Source: Methylovirgula sp. HY1 (lineage in GTDB: Bacteria; Pseudomonadota; Alphaproteobacteria; Rhizobiales; Beijerinckiaceae). Taken from it: a stretch of DNA of 64,000 bases. Below, piece after piece: positions 1 through 9,543 of this stretch. The stretch covers positions 2,170,001 to 2,234,000 of the forward strand of contig NZ_CP073764.1 of NCBI RefSeq assembly GCF_019343105.1, in the 5' to 3' direction. Below the pieces are notes generated by a model, which did not search any database, was not told the DNA's origin, and worked only from the letters and a program-made list of their open reading frames with translations. The position numbers were made by a program, and so were the translations under genes. How positions within the stretch are numbered: position 1 is the stretch's first letter; each line of letters begins with the position of its first letter.

Positions 1-150
1 AGCCGCGTCGATGGTGAACGAGCCGCGCCGCATCCATGCTTTTTTCGCGCCGCGATCAAGACTTTCGATCAAGCGCGGCCATAAGGCGGAAGGCAGAAAT
101 CTTGCCGGCCGCTGAAGCGCCGCCGACGATTTTCTCCGCGCCGGGTACCC
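1..150. other. Left-edge segment, no assignable gene
   Basis: No product can be recognised here. On the minus strand a short frame starts with an ATG that overlaps the cheW stop codon (ATGA, positions 151-154) but closes after about 32 codons. A second minus-strand frame stays open to the window edge without a convincing start. The next gene of the chemotaxis unit may begin left of the window. Confidence 0.3.
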
Positions 151-615
151 TCATGCGGCCTCGCATTCGAGCAGGGGGAGGACATTGTCGAGGGCAATAT
201 GGCTGATCATCCGGCCATCGATGGCCAGCACGCCACGCACGAACAACTTCGCCATTTCGGAGGCGACATCCGGCGTCGGCTGCACCGCATCGCCGGAGAC
301 GGTCAAAATGTCCGACACCGCTTCGACGAGGAGGCCGACGACCTGCTCGCCGACCTGAACCACCATGATGACATGCCGCGCCGTCGGCTCCGAGGGACCA
401 ATGCCGAGCCTGGCCGAAAGATCGACGATCGGCAGCACCGCGCCGCGCAGATTGATCACCCCGCGCACGAAGCCCGGCGATTGCGGCAAAGGCGTCGCCG
501 GCGTGAACCCGCGGATCTCCCGCACCGCCATGATATCGACGCAGAATTCCTGCGCGCCAATGCGGAAGGCCATCAGTTCGCGCCCATCCATGGCATCCGT
601 CCTAAATTCGTTCAT
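151..615 (-). CDS. cheW: Chemotaxis coupling protein CheW
   Basis: Adaptor that links methyl-accepting receptors to the kinase CheA at the inner face of the membrane. The 154-residue product is a single CheW domain of usual length. It contains the typical run [13 protein letters not shown] near residues 24-36, a [11 protein letters not shown] segment near residues 52-62, and a [11 protein letters not shown] stretch near residues 93-103. It lies directly downstream of the chemoreceptor gene on the same strand, about 105 bp away, with a palindromic repeat between them. No cheA, cheY, cheR or cheB is visible in the window, so the rest of the pathway must lie elsewhere, perhaps left of the edge. 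Confidence 0.93.
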   Translation of the reverse strand: MNEFRTDAMDGRELMAFRIGAQEFCVDIMAVREIRGFTPATPLPQSPGFVRGVINLRGAVLPIVDLSARLGIGPSEPTARHVIMVVQVGEQVVGLLVEAVSDILTVSGDAVQPTPDVASEMAKLFVRGVLAIDGRMISHIALDNVLPLLECEAA

Positions 616-674
616 CGGACCAATTCCAATGCTGCGACGTCACTCTGGAACATGCTCCAGCTCATTGATTTGGA

Positions 675-722
675 GCGTTTTCCTCTCGATCGGGTGAGTC
701 CACTCGATCGGAAAGCGCTCTA
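675..722. repeat. Palindromic intergenic element, copy A
   Basis: Outer arms GAGCGTTTTCC and GGAAAGCGCTC enclose an inner pair built on CGATCGGGTG and CACTCGATCG. The TAG at the right edge is the stop codon of the chemoreceptor gene. A close relative lies at 60725-60778. Confidence 0.75.
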
Positions 723-2660
723 GAACTCTTCCCATTCGTCATGTTGACTTTGAGCCTGCGGCTTGGGTGCGGCGCCGCCGCCACGCGAGGCGACGGTCTT
801 CATGGCCTGACGCGGCGCGGCTTTGCCGCCACGCGGCATCGCCACCACATGGTCGCCATGACCCGCGGCCGGCGCCCCGACCTGGAAGCGTCCGATCAGG
901 CGGGTCAGCTCTTCCGTCTCCTGCGACAGCGTATGGCTCGCCGCGGTCGATTCCTCGACCATGGCGGCATTCTGCTGCGTCACCTGATCCATCTGATTGA
1001 CCGCCGTATTGACCTCCTGCAGGCCCGTCGCCTGATCCTGCGCCGAGGTCGCGATCTCCGACACGATCGCGTCGATCTCCGCCACCTGAGTGAAGATCCG
1101 CTCCAAAGCCTTGCCCGTCTCGGCGACGAGATCGACGCCCTGCTCGACCTGGATCGTCGAGGCCGAGATCAGGCCCTTGATCTCCTTCGCCGCCTCGGCC
1201 GAGCGCTGCGCCAAGGCGCGCACTTCGGAAGCCACCACCGCGAAGCCGCGGCCGGCATCGCCCGCCCGCGCCGCTTCCACCCCGGCGTTCAAGGCGAGAA
1301 GATTGGTCTGGAAGGCGATTTCGTCGATCACCCCGATGATCTGGCCGATCTGCTGTGAGGATTTCTCGATCCCGCTCATCGCCGTGATCGCCTGGCGCAC
1401 CACGCCGCTGCCCTTTTCGGCATCCGACTTCGCCGTCGACACGACCTGGCGGGCATGCGTCGCGCCCTGCGCCGTCTTGCGCACCGTCGTGGTAATCTCG
1501 CCCAGCGCCGCCGCCGTCTCTTCGAGGCTCGCCGCCTGCTGCTCGGTACGCCGCGACAGATCATCCGCCGCGACCGCGATCTCCTTGGTGCCGGAACGGA
1601 TGGCATGGGTATTGGTAGAAACGCTCAGCATCACCTGCTGCAGCTTCTCCGCCGAGACATTGAAGTTGGCGCGGATCTTTTCATATTCCTCGCTGAACGC
1701 CTGGGTCAGGCGGCACGTCAAATCTCCATCCGACTGCCGCTCGAGAGCATTGGTGATCGAATTGACGAAGACATGGTGAGCGTCGATATATTTCTGCGTC
1801 TCGGCCTCCTGCCGAATCTGCTCTTCTTCGGCCATGCGGCTCTGTTCGGCCGCTTGCGCTTCGAGCCGCATCTTCTCCACCGCATTGGCCTTGAAGATCT
1901 GCACCGTATGCACCATGTCGCCGATCTCGTCGCCCTCGCCCATCGAGGGAACGTCGACCTTCGTATCGCCCTGCGCCAAGGCCTTCATGCAGCCGTTCAG
2001 AATCCGGATCGGGAAAGCGATCCGCTGCGAGAGCTGACGCCCGGCGTAAAGGGCGGCCATCAGGGCCATGAAACCGCCGGCCAATAATGCAAGTCGCACA
2101 ATCCAACTTGCCTGCGCTTGCGTCTCGCTTGCGACAACCGCCCAAGTTGCGATTTTAGCCTGTGCCTCTTTGGCGCCGGTGCGAAAGGCGCTCATCAAGG
2201 TTCTTGCCTGTGGCGACCCGGAGAGGGCCATCGCCGCCGCCATAGTCTGCGGATCGCGTCCAAGCTTTATCTCCGGATCGCCGATCTCATGTCGCCACGT
2301 GAGATTGGCTGCTTCGACCTTGTCGAGCAATGCGAGAACGTCGGGATGACCGTCCGCATGTCGGCGCGCCACGGTGACGTCTCGTTCGAAACGCGTCTCC
2401 GCGTCCGTGAAAACCTCGGTGTAACGTTTCACACCTTTGGAAGCGATAAAGCCCTGGGCGGCAAGCGCCTGCTCAAACTGGTCGGAGATGGTGCGCTCAA
2501 AATCTGTGATGAGGAGATGCGCTTTCTCACTCGTCGCCATCGCTTCATCGGCGTTTCGGATCGCCACAAAGACGGCGGCAAAAGCCACGGAGACGACAAG
2601 GAGCACACAAGCAAAAGCAACAGCGATTTTTTTCGCAATAGGCAATGGTGCCGATAACAT
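720..2660 (-). CDS. Methyl-accepting chemotaxis protein
   Basis: Inner-membrane chemoreceptor of 646 residues. The order is: transmembrane helix near residues 12-35; a helical periplasmic sensor region of about 150 residues; a second transmembrane helix near 188-207; a HAMP linker; and a long cytoplasmic signalling coiled coil with the conserved hairpin tip (E-A-A-R-A-G-D-A-G-R-G-F-A-V-V-A). The protein ends in D-E-W-E-E-F, which resembles the W-x-x-F docking pentapeptide for CheR/CheB found on some receptors. The ATG at 2660 was chosen over an in-frame start 45 codons upstream because GGAGGGG stands just before it and the hydrophobic helix follows directly. The ligand cannot be told from the sequence. 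The stop codon lies inside the palindromic element at 675-722. Confidence 0.93.
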   Translation of the reverse strand: MLSAPLPIAKKIAVAFACVLLVVSVAFAAVFVAIRNADEAMATSEKAHLLITDFERTISDQFEQALAAQGFIASKGVKRYTEVFTDAETRFERDVTVARRHADGHPDVLALLDKVEAANLTWRHEIGDPEIKLGRDPQTMAAAMALSGSPQARTLMSAFRTGAKEAQAKIATWAVVASETQAQASWIVRLALLAGGFMALMAALYAGRQLSQRIAFPIRILNGCMKALAQGDTKVDVPSMGEGDEIGDMVHTVQIFKANAVEKMRLEAQAAEQSRMAEEEQIRQEAETQKYIDAHHVFVNSITNALERQSDGDLTCRLTQAFSEEYEKIRANFNVSAEKLQQVMLSVSTNTHAIRSGTKEIAVAADDLSRRTEQQAASLEETAAALGEITTTVRKTAQGATHARQVVSTAKSDAEKGSGVVRQAITAMSGIEKSSQQIGQIIGVIDEIAFQTNLLALNAGVEAARAGDAGRGFAVVASEVRALAQRSAEAAKEIKGLISASTIQVEQGVDLVAETGKALERIFTQVAEIDAIVSEIATSAQDQATGLQEVNTAVNQMDQVTQQNAAMVEESTAASHTLSQETEELTRLIGRFQVGAPAAGHGDHVVAMPRGGKAAPRQAMKTVASRGGGAAPKPQAQSQHDEWEEF

Positions 2661-2998
2661 GTCCCCCTCCAAAGAATTCAGATGTTCGCCCTTGCCACAG
2701 CCGCCGTGGCATCCCCGCTGGACAGTCGCGACGCGAGACAAAATCCTCGCAACACGCAGCAATCCGTTGCGAAAAGCAGACGGTGCCCGACACATTTTCT
2801 GCTTTTGCCAACCGACAGTTTAGATGAAAAGGATGAATAAAATGGTAGCGATCCGGAATTGGTGCTGGGGCTGTATCCGTTTTGTCGCGAGTTTGAAGCG
2901 TTGCCCAAAGTCTTCATAAGATCAATTCATTGGATCATTTCATTTCATCGATATATCGTCGAAAAAACTGGCTTCCCGATCAGCGCAATGGCGGACCC
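2661..2998. other. Divergent intergenic region between the chemoreceptor gene and phnN
   Basis: About 340 bp holding the 5' regions of two divergent genes. Only the receptor ribosome-binding site (around 2664-2672, minus strand) is clear. The right half is AT-richer and contains the small palindrome CGATATATCG. No supported ORF or RNA gene was seen. Confidence 0.4.
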
Positions 2999-3565
2999 AT
3001 GAAAACGTCCACCCCGCCCCAAACGCGTGGAATTTTCGTCTGTATCGTCGGTCCGTCCGGCGCCGGCAAGGATACGCTGATCCGGCTCGCCCGTGCCAAA
3101 CTCGGCGATGACCAGAGCTTTTTCTTTCCCCGTCGGCTGGTCACACGCCCACTATCCCCGTTCGAAGACCATGGCATTCTCTCGCCAGAGCAATTTGAAG
3201 CCGGCGTTCGCGACGGGCTTTTCGCCCTGCATTGGCGCGCACATGGGTTGGGCTATGCCATCGAACGGACGATTTTGTCGGCGATCGCGCTCGGCAAGAT
3301 CGTCGTCTGCAATGTCTCACGCGATGCGATCGCGGCCGCGCAGCAAAATTTTGCGGATGTGAAAATCGTCTGTGTTACCGCGCCCGAGGCGGTCATCGCC
3401 GCCAGACTCACAGCACGCGGACGGGATGCGCCGGCCGATTTCGCGGAGCGTTTATCGCGCAATGCGAGTTATCTCGCAGAAATCAAAGCCGACATTACGA
3501 TCGTCAATATCGGCGAGCAGGCAGAAGCGGTGGATGCGCTGACGCGCTTTCTTACCGCGCTGTGA
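2999..3565 (+). CDS. phnN: Ribose 1,5-bisphosphate phosphokinase PhnN
   Basis: Phosphorylates ribose 1,5-bisphosphate to PRPP, in the last stage of the C-P lyase route or as a PRPP bypass. The 188-residue product has a P-loop near its N-terminus (G-P-S-G-A-G-K-D-T) and a guanylate-kinase-like fold pattern, with R-L-V-T-R-P-L following. Length fits the family. The ATG at 2999 is preferred over one 23 codons upstream because homology begins near the P-loop. It stands alone: no phnG-M genes for C-P lyase are present, although the Pho regulon cluster lies 2 kb away. A more general nucleotide-kinase role cannot be excluded. Confidence 0.85.
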   Translation: MKTSTPPQTRGIFVCIVGPSGAGKDTLIRLARAKLGDDQSFFFPRRLVTRPLSPFEDHGILSPEQFEAGVRDGLFALHWRAHGLGYAIERTILSAIALGKIVVCNVSRDAIAAAQQNFADVKIVCVTAPEAVIAARLTARGRDAPADFAERLSRNASYLAEIKADITIVNIGEQAEAVDALTRFLTAL

Positions 3566-3855
3566 TCCTTGCCCCGAATGCAAATGGATCCGATGCAAAA
3601 TGACCATCGCGCGGCGTGCGAGACGAAAAGGGCGTGCCTTCGCCAGCGCCGCCGTGCTTTTCCCATTTCGACGCAGGGATATGTCCGGCATTAAATCCCG
3701 CCAGGTCGAGACAAGTACACCCGTCCTCTTGTGGGGTTAATTCTATCCCCCGCGTTCAATTTTGTTTGACTGTGATTCGTCGCATGCGTGGAGCGGAGAA
3801 CATGGGTCTGAAGAAGTGCTTGCAGGCGGAGGCGAAGCAGGCCTAACATTGCTTC

Positions 3856-4362
3856 ATGGTCCAGACGACGATCACGATCCGCGAGGCACGGGAAAGCGAT
3901 GCTCAGGGTATCGCCGAGGTGCATGACGCGGCCTGGCGGCATGCCTATAGCGGCATCATTCCCGGCCGCGAACTGGAGCGTCTGATCGCCCGCCGCGGGC
4001 CAAAATGGTGGCATTCTGCGATTATTCGCGGATCTCGTCTGCTGGTCCTGGATTTCGACGAAGTGATCGGCGGTTATGCGAGCTATGGACGCAACCGCGT
4101 GCCGTCCATGGATTATGGCGGCGAGATTTTCGAGCTTTATATTGCCCCGGAATTTCAAGGTCTGGGATTCGGCCGGCGCGTGTTTTCGGCGGCCCGAAAA
4201 GACCTCGCCGAACACGGCTATACGTCTTTCCTCGTCTGGGCTTTGGCCGATAATGACAGTGCGACCGGCTTCTACCGCCAGCTTGGCGGCAAGATCGTCC
4301 GCCGCGCTTATGAACGCTTCGGCTCGGAACTCAGGGAGAGAATCGCTTTCGCTTTTGAATAG
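3856..4362 (+). CDS. GNAT family N-acetyltransferase
   Basis: Transfers an acetyl group from acetyl-CoA to an unknown acceptor. The 168-residue protein carries the acetyl-CoA binding motif A as L-Y-I-A-P-E-F-Q-G-L-G-F-G near residues 94-106, followed by a helix, and a later strand/helix ending in F-Y-R-Q-L-G-G. It stands alone between phnN and ppa on the same strand, with 290 bp upstream in which no other gene is supported. A short GC hairpin (ACGCCGC-AA-GCGGCGT, about 4385-4400) follows the stop. The substrate is not predictable; closest in style to RimI-type or small-molecule acetyltransferases. Confidence 0.88.
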   Translation: MVQTTITIREARESDAQGIAEVHDAAWRHAYSGIIPGRELERLIARRGPKWWHSAIIRGSRLLVLDFDEVIGGYASYGRNRVPSMDYGGEIFELYIAPEFQGLGFGRRVFSAARKDLAEHGYTSFLVWALADNDSATGFYRQLGGKIVRRAYERFGSELRERIAFAFE

Positions 4363-4628
4363 GCCGAAATTGAATTGCCGTGTGACGCCGCAAGCGGCGT
4401 TCTGCAGGACAAATCTGCCCAAATCAGAAGCGAAACATCGTCGCATCAAAATGCCGCGCCAAGCTTAGCCGGACGAGCGTTGCCGCGGCTGTGGCATTTT
4501 TCCGCAAGGCAATCACTTTCTTCACGCCGCGAGGTGGCTTAGCTCTCCTCCAGCGGCGGGCTTGCCCCGTCACCCGCGGCGGCACTTGGTTCAGGCGCTG
4601 CGTCCCGAAAATCCGGCTGGAGCACGAC

Positions 4629-5168
4629 ATGCGCCTCGACGCAATCAAGATCGGCGAAAATCCCCCCCACGACGTCAACGTCATCATTGAGGTGCCGATC
4701 GGCGGCGAACCGATCAAATATGAGATGGACAAAGCGGCCGGCGCACTCGTCGTCGATCGTTTCCTCTACACGGCTATGCGCTATCCCGGCAATTACGGTT
4801 TCATTCCGAATACTTTGTCGGATGATGGCGACCCCTGCGACGTGATCGTCGCCAATACACGGGCCATTATCCCAGGCGCGGTCATGAGCTGTCGCGTCGT
4901 CGGCGTCCTGCTCATGCAGGATGAAAGCGGCGGCGACGAAAAAATCCTTGCCGTGCCTTCGGCAAAGCTCACCAAGCGCTATGACAATATCAACGACTAT
5001 AAGGATCTGCCCGAGATCACCTTGCAGCAGATCGAGCATTTCTTCACCCATTACAAAGATCTCGAACCAAATAAATGGGTGAAGATCATGCGCTGGGGAA
5101 ATGCGGAAGAAGCCCGCGCCATCGTGATGCAGGCGATCGAACGCGCCAAAGCGGCGAAGGTCGGCTAA
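4629..5168 (+). CDS. ppa: Inorganic pyrophosphatase
   Basis: Soluble family I pyrophosphatase that hydrolyses PPi to two phosphates and drives biosynthetic reactions. The 179-residue length is typical of bacterial hexameric enzymes. The family signature D-D-G-D-P-C-D-V with metal-binding aspartates lies near residues 65-72, and Y-P-G-N-Y-G-F-I-P precedes it. The ATG at 4629, with GGAG upstream, is chosen over a 46-codon longer frame because the homologous N-terminus M-R-L-D-A-I begins here. It converges with phoB, separated by a strong hairpin. Confidence 0.95.
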   Translation: MRLDAIKIGENPPHDVNVIIEVPIGGEPIKYEMDKAAGALVVDRFLYTAMRYPGNYGFIPNTLSDDGDPCDVIVANTRAIIPGAVMSCRVVGVLLMQDESGGDEKILAVPSAKLTKRYDNINDYKDLPEITLQQIEHFFTHYKDLEPNKWVKIMRWGNAEEARAIVMQAIERAKAAKVG

Positions 5169-5175
5169 GCGCCGC

Positions 5176-5200
5176 GACGGTGGCGCGATCCGCCACCGTC
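5176..5200. terminator. Hairpin between convergent ppa and phoB
   Basis: Perfect 10-bp arms GACGGTGGCG and CGCCACCGTC with a 5-nt loop. It lies 8 bp after ppa and 50 bp from the phoB stop, so it can serve both directions. There is no clear U-tract. Confidence 0.5.
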
Positions 5201-5249
5201 GTCGGGTTCTCTGGTCAGAGGGCAGCAGCAGATATCGGGGGCTGGACTC

Positions 5250-6023
5250 TCATTCCGCCTTGCCGAAAGTCTCGTCGAAAGAATAGCCGGCGCCGCGAAT
5301 AGTGCGGATCGGGTCGCGCTCCGTCTGCTGCGACAAAGCCTTGCGCAGACGCCCGACATGCACGTCGACCGTGCGTTCATCGATATCGGCGGAGAGACCC
5401 CAGACCGCGTCGAGCAATTGCGAACGCGAGAACACGCGGCCCGGTTTTGCCATGAGATATTCGAGGAGGCGAAATTCGGTCGGACCGAGGTGAACGTCGC
5501 GGCCGCTTCGATTGACGCGCCAATTCTCGCGATCCAGTTCGAGATCGCCAGCCGTCAACATCGAGGAAACCCGGTCCGGCCGCGAGCGGCGCAGAAGCGC
5601 CCTTACCCGCGCCATGAGTTCGGGGACCGAGAACGGCTTGACGACATAATCGTCGGCCCCGATCGTCAAGCCGCGCACACGCTCGCTTTCGTCGCCGCGC
5701 GCCGTCAGCATGATCACCGGCAGGGTCCGCGTTGCTTCCCGCGCGCGCATTCGCCGGCAAATTTCGAGGCCGGACACACCCGGCAACATCCAGTCGAGAA
5801 TCACCAGATCGGGCGGCGACTCGACAAGTCGCAATTCGGCCTCGTCGCCGCGTTCGACCCGCTCGACGACGAATCCCTCTGCCTCGAGATTATAAGACAG
5901 GAGGAGGCTCAAGGCAGCCTCGTCTTCAACGACGAGAATGCGCGGCGCACTGACCGTCGGCGTGCCCTGACGAGCCGCCGGCGTCGGCCGGCTTTCGGGA
6001 GGAGAAAGGATCATACCATTCAT
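5250..6023 (-). CDS. phoB: Phosphate regulon response regulator PhoB
   Basis: OmpR/PhoB-class regulator that binds Pho boxes when phosphorylated by PhoR. The receiver domain covers about residues 28-145 (acidic E-D-E near 34, phospho-acceptor in V-I-L-D-W-M-L-P-G, lysine in V-V-K-P-F). The winged-helix DNA-binding domain covers 155-252, with R-T-V-D-V-H-V-G-R-L-R-K. At 257 residues it is longer than usual because about 28 residues precede the receiver domain; the true start may be downstream, and no good ribosome-binding site settles it. It is the last gene of the phoR-pstSCAB-phoU-phoB cluster, 17 bp after phoU. Confidence 0.94.
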   Translation of the reverse strand: MNGMILSPPESRPTPAARQGTPTVSAPRILVVEDEAALSLLLSYNLEAEGFVVERVERGDEAELRLVESPPDLVILDWMLPGVSGLEICRRMRAREATRTLPVIMLTARGDESERVRGLTIGADDYVVKPFSVPELMARVRALLRRSRPDRVSSMLTAGDLELDRENWRVNRSGRDVHLGPTEFRLLEYLMAKPGRVFSRSQLLDAVWGLSADIDERTVDVHVGRLRKALSQQTERDPIRTIRGAGYSFDETFGKAE

Positions 6024-6040
6024 GGGCTAAAGCTCTTGTT

Positions 6041-6754
6041 TCAAATCGCGGTATGCGGCGCATCGGTGAACTGCGATGAACCCTTCGGCCGTTCCGTCGG
6101 CAAAGGTTCCCCGGTCACCAGATAGACGACGGTTTCGGCAATATTGGTCGCGTGATCGCCAATCCGCTCGATGTTCTTCGAGCAGAACAGCAGATGCGCG
6201 CAAAAGGAAATATTGCGGGGGTCTTCCATCATGAAAGTCAGAAGGTCACGGAATACGGAATCTTCGAGCGCATCGAGTTCCACATCATTCGTCCACACCG
6301 CGCGGGCACGTTCTGCATCGCGCAACGCATAGGCATCGAGCGCGTCCTTGAGCAGCATAGCGGCCGTTTCATGCATGGATCTTAGACCGACCAGAGCGCG
6401 CGGAAAATGTGGCTCCGACGATAATTTTATCGCGCGTTTGGAGATGTTTTTGGCCAGATCGCCGACCCGCTCGAGATCGCCTGAGATTCGAATCGCCGCA
6501 ATGATCTCGCGCAGATCGAGCGCCATCGGTTGCCGCCGCGCGATGGTCAAGATGGCCTGCTCTTCGATGTCCCGCTGCAACAGATCGAGGCGCATATCCG
6601 TAGCGATCGTCGCATGCGCGAGATCCGTGTCGAGATTGCCGAGCGCGTCCATCGCATCGCTCAGCATTTTTTCGGCAATCCCGCCCATCTCGGCAATCTT
6701 GCGGCCGAGATCCTCGAGTTCCTTGTCATAGGCTCTGACTGTGTGGTCGGACAT
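6041..6754 (-). CDS. phoU: Phosphate signalling protein PhoU
   Basis: Cytoplasmic metal-binding protein that links the Pst transporter state to PhoR and represses the Pho regulon when phosphate is plentiful. The 237-residue protein consists of two three-helix PhoU repeats, near residues 15-105 and 120-210. The ATG at 6754 has GAGG eight bases upstream; an in-frame GTG three codons earlier is less likely. It lies 24 bp after pstB, in the canonical pstSCAB-phoU order. Confidence 0.95.
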   Translation of the reverse strand: MSDHTVRAYDKELEDLGRKIAEMGGIAEKMLSDAMDALGNLDTDLAHATIATDMRLDLLQRDIEEQAILTIARRQPMALDLREIIAAIRISGDLERVGDLAKNISKRAIKLSSEPHFPRALVGLRSMHETAAMLLKDALDAYALRDAERARAVWTNDVELDALEDSVFRDLLTFMMEDPRNISFCAHLLFCSKNIERIGDHATNIAETVVYLVTGEPLPTERPKGSSQFTDAPHTAI

Positions 6755-6778
6755 TGGCTTCACCTCGCAACTGACCGA

Positions 6779-7564
6779 TCAGCCGAAACGGCCAGTGATG
6801 TAATTCTGTGTCTGCTGCTGCTCCGGCGACGTGAACAAATGCGATGTATCACTGAATTCGATGAGCTCACCGAGATACATGAAAGCAGCGAACTCGGAGA
6901 CGCGCGCCGCCTGTTGCATGTTATGCGTCACGATCGCGATCGTGTAACTATTCTTCAATTCGTCGATAAGCTCTTCGATTTTGGCGGTCGAGATCGGATC
7001 GAGGGCCGAAGCGGGTTCGTCGAGGAGAATGACTTCCGGCTGGATCGCCACCGTGCGGGCGATGCAAAGCCGCTGCTGTTGGCCACCGGAAAGCGACAGG
7101 CCGCTGGCATTGAGCTTGCCCTTCACTTCATCCCAGATCGCAGCGCCCTTGAGTGCCGTCTCGACGCGCCCGTCGAGCTCGCTCTTCGGAAGTTTTTCGT
7201 AAAGTCTGATGCCGAAGGCGATATTCTCATAGATCGACATCGGGAAAGGCGTCGGCTTTTGAAACACCATGCCGACCCGCGCCCGAAGAAGATTGAGATC
7301 CTGCTTGGGATCGAGAATATTCTCGCCGTCAAGCAGCACTTCGCCTTCGGCGTGCTGACGCGGATAGAGATCATACATCCGGTTCATGACGCGCAAGAGG
7401 GTGGACTTGCCGCAGCCCGAAGGCCCGATCAGCGCCGTCACCTTGTTCGTATAAAGCGGCATGTTGATGCTCTTCAGCGCCAAACTCTGGCCGTAGAAGA
7501 ACTTCAGATCCTTGACCAAGATCTTGGTACGAAGATCGGGTCTGATCGAGGTTACGGCAGTCAT
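6779..7564 (-). CDS. pstB: Phosphate ABC transporter ATP-binding protein PstB
   Basis: ATPase of the high-affinity phosphate importer, working at the inner face of the membrane with PstA and PstC. The 261 residues show the Walker [10 protein letters not shown], the ABC signature L-S-G-G-Q-Q-Q-R, the Walker B V-I-L-L-D-E-P and a switch histidine in I-V-T-H-N-M. The start at 7564 overlaps the pstA stop as ATGA, which points to translational coupling; a 33-codon longer frame reading into pstA is rejected for this reason. Confidence 0.97.
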   Translation of the reverse strand: MTAVTSIRPDLRTKILVKDLKFFYGQSLALKSINMPLYTNKVTALIGPSGCGKSTLLRVMNRMYDLYPRQHAEGEVLLDGENILDPKQDLNLLRARVGMVFQKPTPFPMSIYENIAFGIRLYEKLPKSELDGRVETALKGAAIWDEVKGKLNASGLSLSGGQQQRLCIARTVAIQPEVILLDEPASALDPISTAKIEELIDELKNSYTIAIVTHNMQQAARVSEFAAFMYLGELIEFSDTSHLFTSPEQQQTQNYITGRFG

Positions 7565-8409
7565 TGGGCGGCCTTTCGCGAACCAAGCATACGCGCTGAG
7601 ATCGACAGCGCGAGAACAGCTAAAGTGATGAGAAGGGCACCGGCCCAGGCAAGCTTCTGCCAATCACGGTAAGGACTGAGGGCAAACTGATAGATCACGA
7701 CGGGCAGACTCGGCATCGGCTCATTGAGGTTGGCGTCGAAAAACTGATTGTTCAGCGCGGTGAACAGGAGCGGTGCGGTCTCGCCGCTGACGCGCGCGAC
7801 CGCCAGCAGCATCCCGGTGATGAGGCCCGCCTTCGCCGCGCGATAAGCGACACGATTGATGACGAGGACGCGTGGCATGCCGAGCGCCGTGCCCGCCTCG
7901 CGCAATGAACCGGGAACGAGCCGCAGCATGTCTTCCGTGGTGCGCACGACCACCGGGACGACGATCACCGCCAAAGCGACGGCACCGGAAATGCCGGAAA
8001 AATGCCCCATTGGGGCAACCATGATCTCATAGATGAAAAGGCCGACGACGATCGAAGGCGCGCTCAGCAGAATATCGTTGATGAAACGCACGGTCGCGGC
8101 AAGGTAAGAGCCGCGCCCATATTCGGCGAGATAAGTGCCGGCCAGAAGGCCGACCGGCGTGCCCAAGGCGACGCCGATGCCGGTCATGATCAAGCTGCCG
8201 ACGATCGCATTGAGCAGGCCGCCGGCGCTGCCGGGCGGCGGCGTATTGCGCGTGAAGACGGCGAGCGACAGGCCGCCGAAGCCTTGTTCCAGCAAGGATA
8301 ATAAGATGAGAACGAGCCAGGCGATGCCGAACACGGCCGCACTATAATAGAGCACGACCGAAATCTTGTTGCGACGGCGCCGCACTTTATAGATCTTCAT
8401 GCCATGCAT
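7561..8409 (-). CDS. pstA: Phosphate ABC transporter permease PstA
   Basis: Inner-membrane permease subunit of the Pst phosphate importer. The 282-residue protein has about six hydrophobic helices, the first near residues 20-42, and the permease EAA-type loop around [11 protein letters not shown]. It follows pstC by 4 bp and overlaps pstB by 4 bp (ATGA). An alternative ATG three codons inside the frame (8400) is possible. Confidence 0.96.
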   Translation of the reverse strand: MHGMKIYKVRRRRNKISVVLYYSAAVFGIAWLVLILLSLLEQGFGGLSLAVFTRNTPPPGSAGGLLNAIVGSLIMTGIGVALGTPVGLLAGTYLAEYGRGSYLAATVRFINDILLSAPSIVVGLFIYEIMVAPMGHFSGISGAVALAVIVVPVVVRTTEDMLRLVPGSLREAGTALGMPRVLVINRVAYRAAKAGLITGMLLAVARVSGETAPLLFTALNNQFFDANLNEPMPSLPVVIYQFALSPYRDWQKLAWAGALLITLAVLALSISARMLGSRKAAQ

Positions 8410-8413
8410 GGGC

Positions 8414-9409
8414 TTACACCTGCGCTTTGCGTTCGATCCGCATCAGCATGTAACGCGCTGCGGCTAGAACGAAGAAGGTGATCACGAAGAGGATGAGGCC
8501 AAGCTCGATAAGCGACGAAGTATAGAGATTCCCGATCGCCTCGGTGAACTCATTGGCGATGGTTGCGGAAATCGTGGTGCCGGGCGCAAACAGCGATCCG
8601 GCGATGCGGTGCGAATTGCCGATCACGAAAGTGACCGCCATCGTCTCGCCCAGCGCGCGGCCAAGCGCCAGCATCACACCGCCGAGCACGCCGGCGCGCG
8701 AATGCGGAATGACTACTTTGCCGACCACCTCCGCAGTGGTGCAGCCGATACCATAGGCCGCCTCCTTCAACATCGGCGGCACGGTCTCGAAGACGTCGCG
8801 CGAAATCGACGAGATATAAGGCAGGACCATAATCGCGAGAACGATGCCCGAAGTGAGCATGCCGATACCGTAAGGCGGCCCGGAGAAGAGATAGGAAAAT
8901 CCCGGCACAGAGCCAAACAGCGCAATCAGCGGCGGCTGCACATATTGCTGCAGGAACGGAGCAAAGACGAATAAGCCCCAGATGCCGTAGATGATCGACG
9001 GAATGCCGGCGAGCAGCTCGATCGCGATTCCCATCGGACGCTTCAGCCCCTGCGGGCAGAGCTCAGTCAAGAAGACCGCAATGCCCAATCCGATCGGCAC
9101 CGCAAAAAACATCGCAATGACCGAGGTGACGAGCGTGCCATAAATGGCCGCCAGGGCACCGAAACGGTTGGTCACCGGGTTCCACACCTCGGTGAAAAGA
9201 AAGCCGAAACCAAAGGCCTTGATCGAAGGCAGCGAGCCTAAGACCAAAGAAAGAATGACACCCCCGAGCAGAATCAGAACGCCGATGGCCGCGCTCAACG
9301 TCACCCAATGGAAGGTGGCGTCGAGAAGCTTGAATGAACGCAGTACCCGTGCCCGCTGGCCGGCACCTTTATGAGCCACCCGGCCACTCTCCACCGCTAT
9401 GTCTGCCAA
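8414..9409 (-). CDS. pstC: Phosphate ABC transporter permease PstC
   Basis: Inner-membrane permease subunit that pairs with PstA. The 331 residues contain a cytoplasmic N-terminal tail and about six membrane helices, the first near residues 38-60. The coupling loop shows [10 protein letters not shown] followed by P-H-S-R-A-G. It lies 134 bp after pstS, with a terminator-like hairpin in the gap that could lower expression of the permeases relative to the binding protein. Confidence 0.96.
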   Translation of the reverse strand: MADIAVESGRVAHKGAGQRARVLRSFKLLDATFHWVTLSAAIGVLILLGGVILSLVLGSLPSIKAFGFGFLFTEVWNPVTNRFGALAAIYGTLVTSVIAMFFAVPIGLGIAVFLTELCPQGLKRPMGIAIELLAGIPSIIYGIWGLFVFAPFLQQYVQPPLIALFGSVPGFSYLFSGPPYGIGMLTSGIVLAIMVLPYISSISRDVFETVPPMLKEAAYGIGCTTAEVVGKVVIPHSRAGVLGGVMLALGRALGETMAVTFVIGNSHRIAGSLFAPGTTISATIANEFTEAIGNLYTSSLIELGLILFVITFFVLAAARYMLMRIERKAQV

Positions 9410-9499
9410 GGTCGTTTGCTCCGAGGCTTGTACTGGAAATTCCGGCCGCTACCAATGGGCAGCCGGGCGTTCCAGCGCGGCGGCGCCGTCATGGCATGA

Positions 9500-9531
9500 G
9501 GAAGGAAGGAAAGGGCCGCGAACGGCCCTTT
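9500..9531 (-). terminator. Hairpin between pstS and pstC
   Basis: On the minus strand the arms AAAGGGCCG and CGGCCCTTT flank a TTCG loop and are followed by CCTTCCTTCC. Placed 12 bp after the pstS stop, it fits partial termination or 3'-end protection that makes pstS mRNA more abundant than the rest of the operon. Confidence 0.6.
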
Positions 9532-9543
9532 CCAAGATATTGC

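Noticed and set aside
3616-3846. A 76-codon plus-strand frame before the GNAT gene
   Set aside because: No ribosome-binding site, proline/serine-rich low-quality sequence and no recognisable pattern; treated as intergenic.
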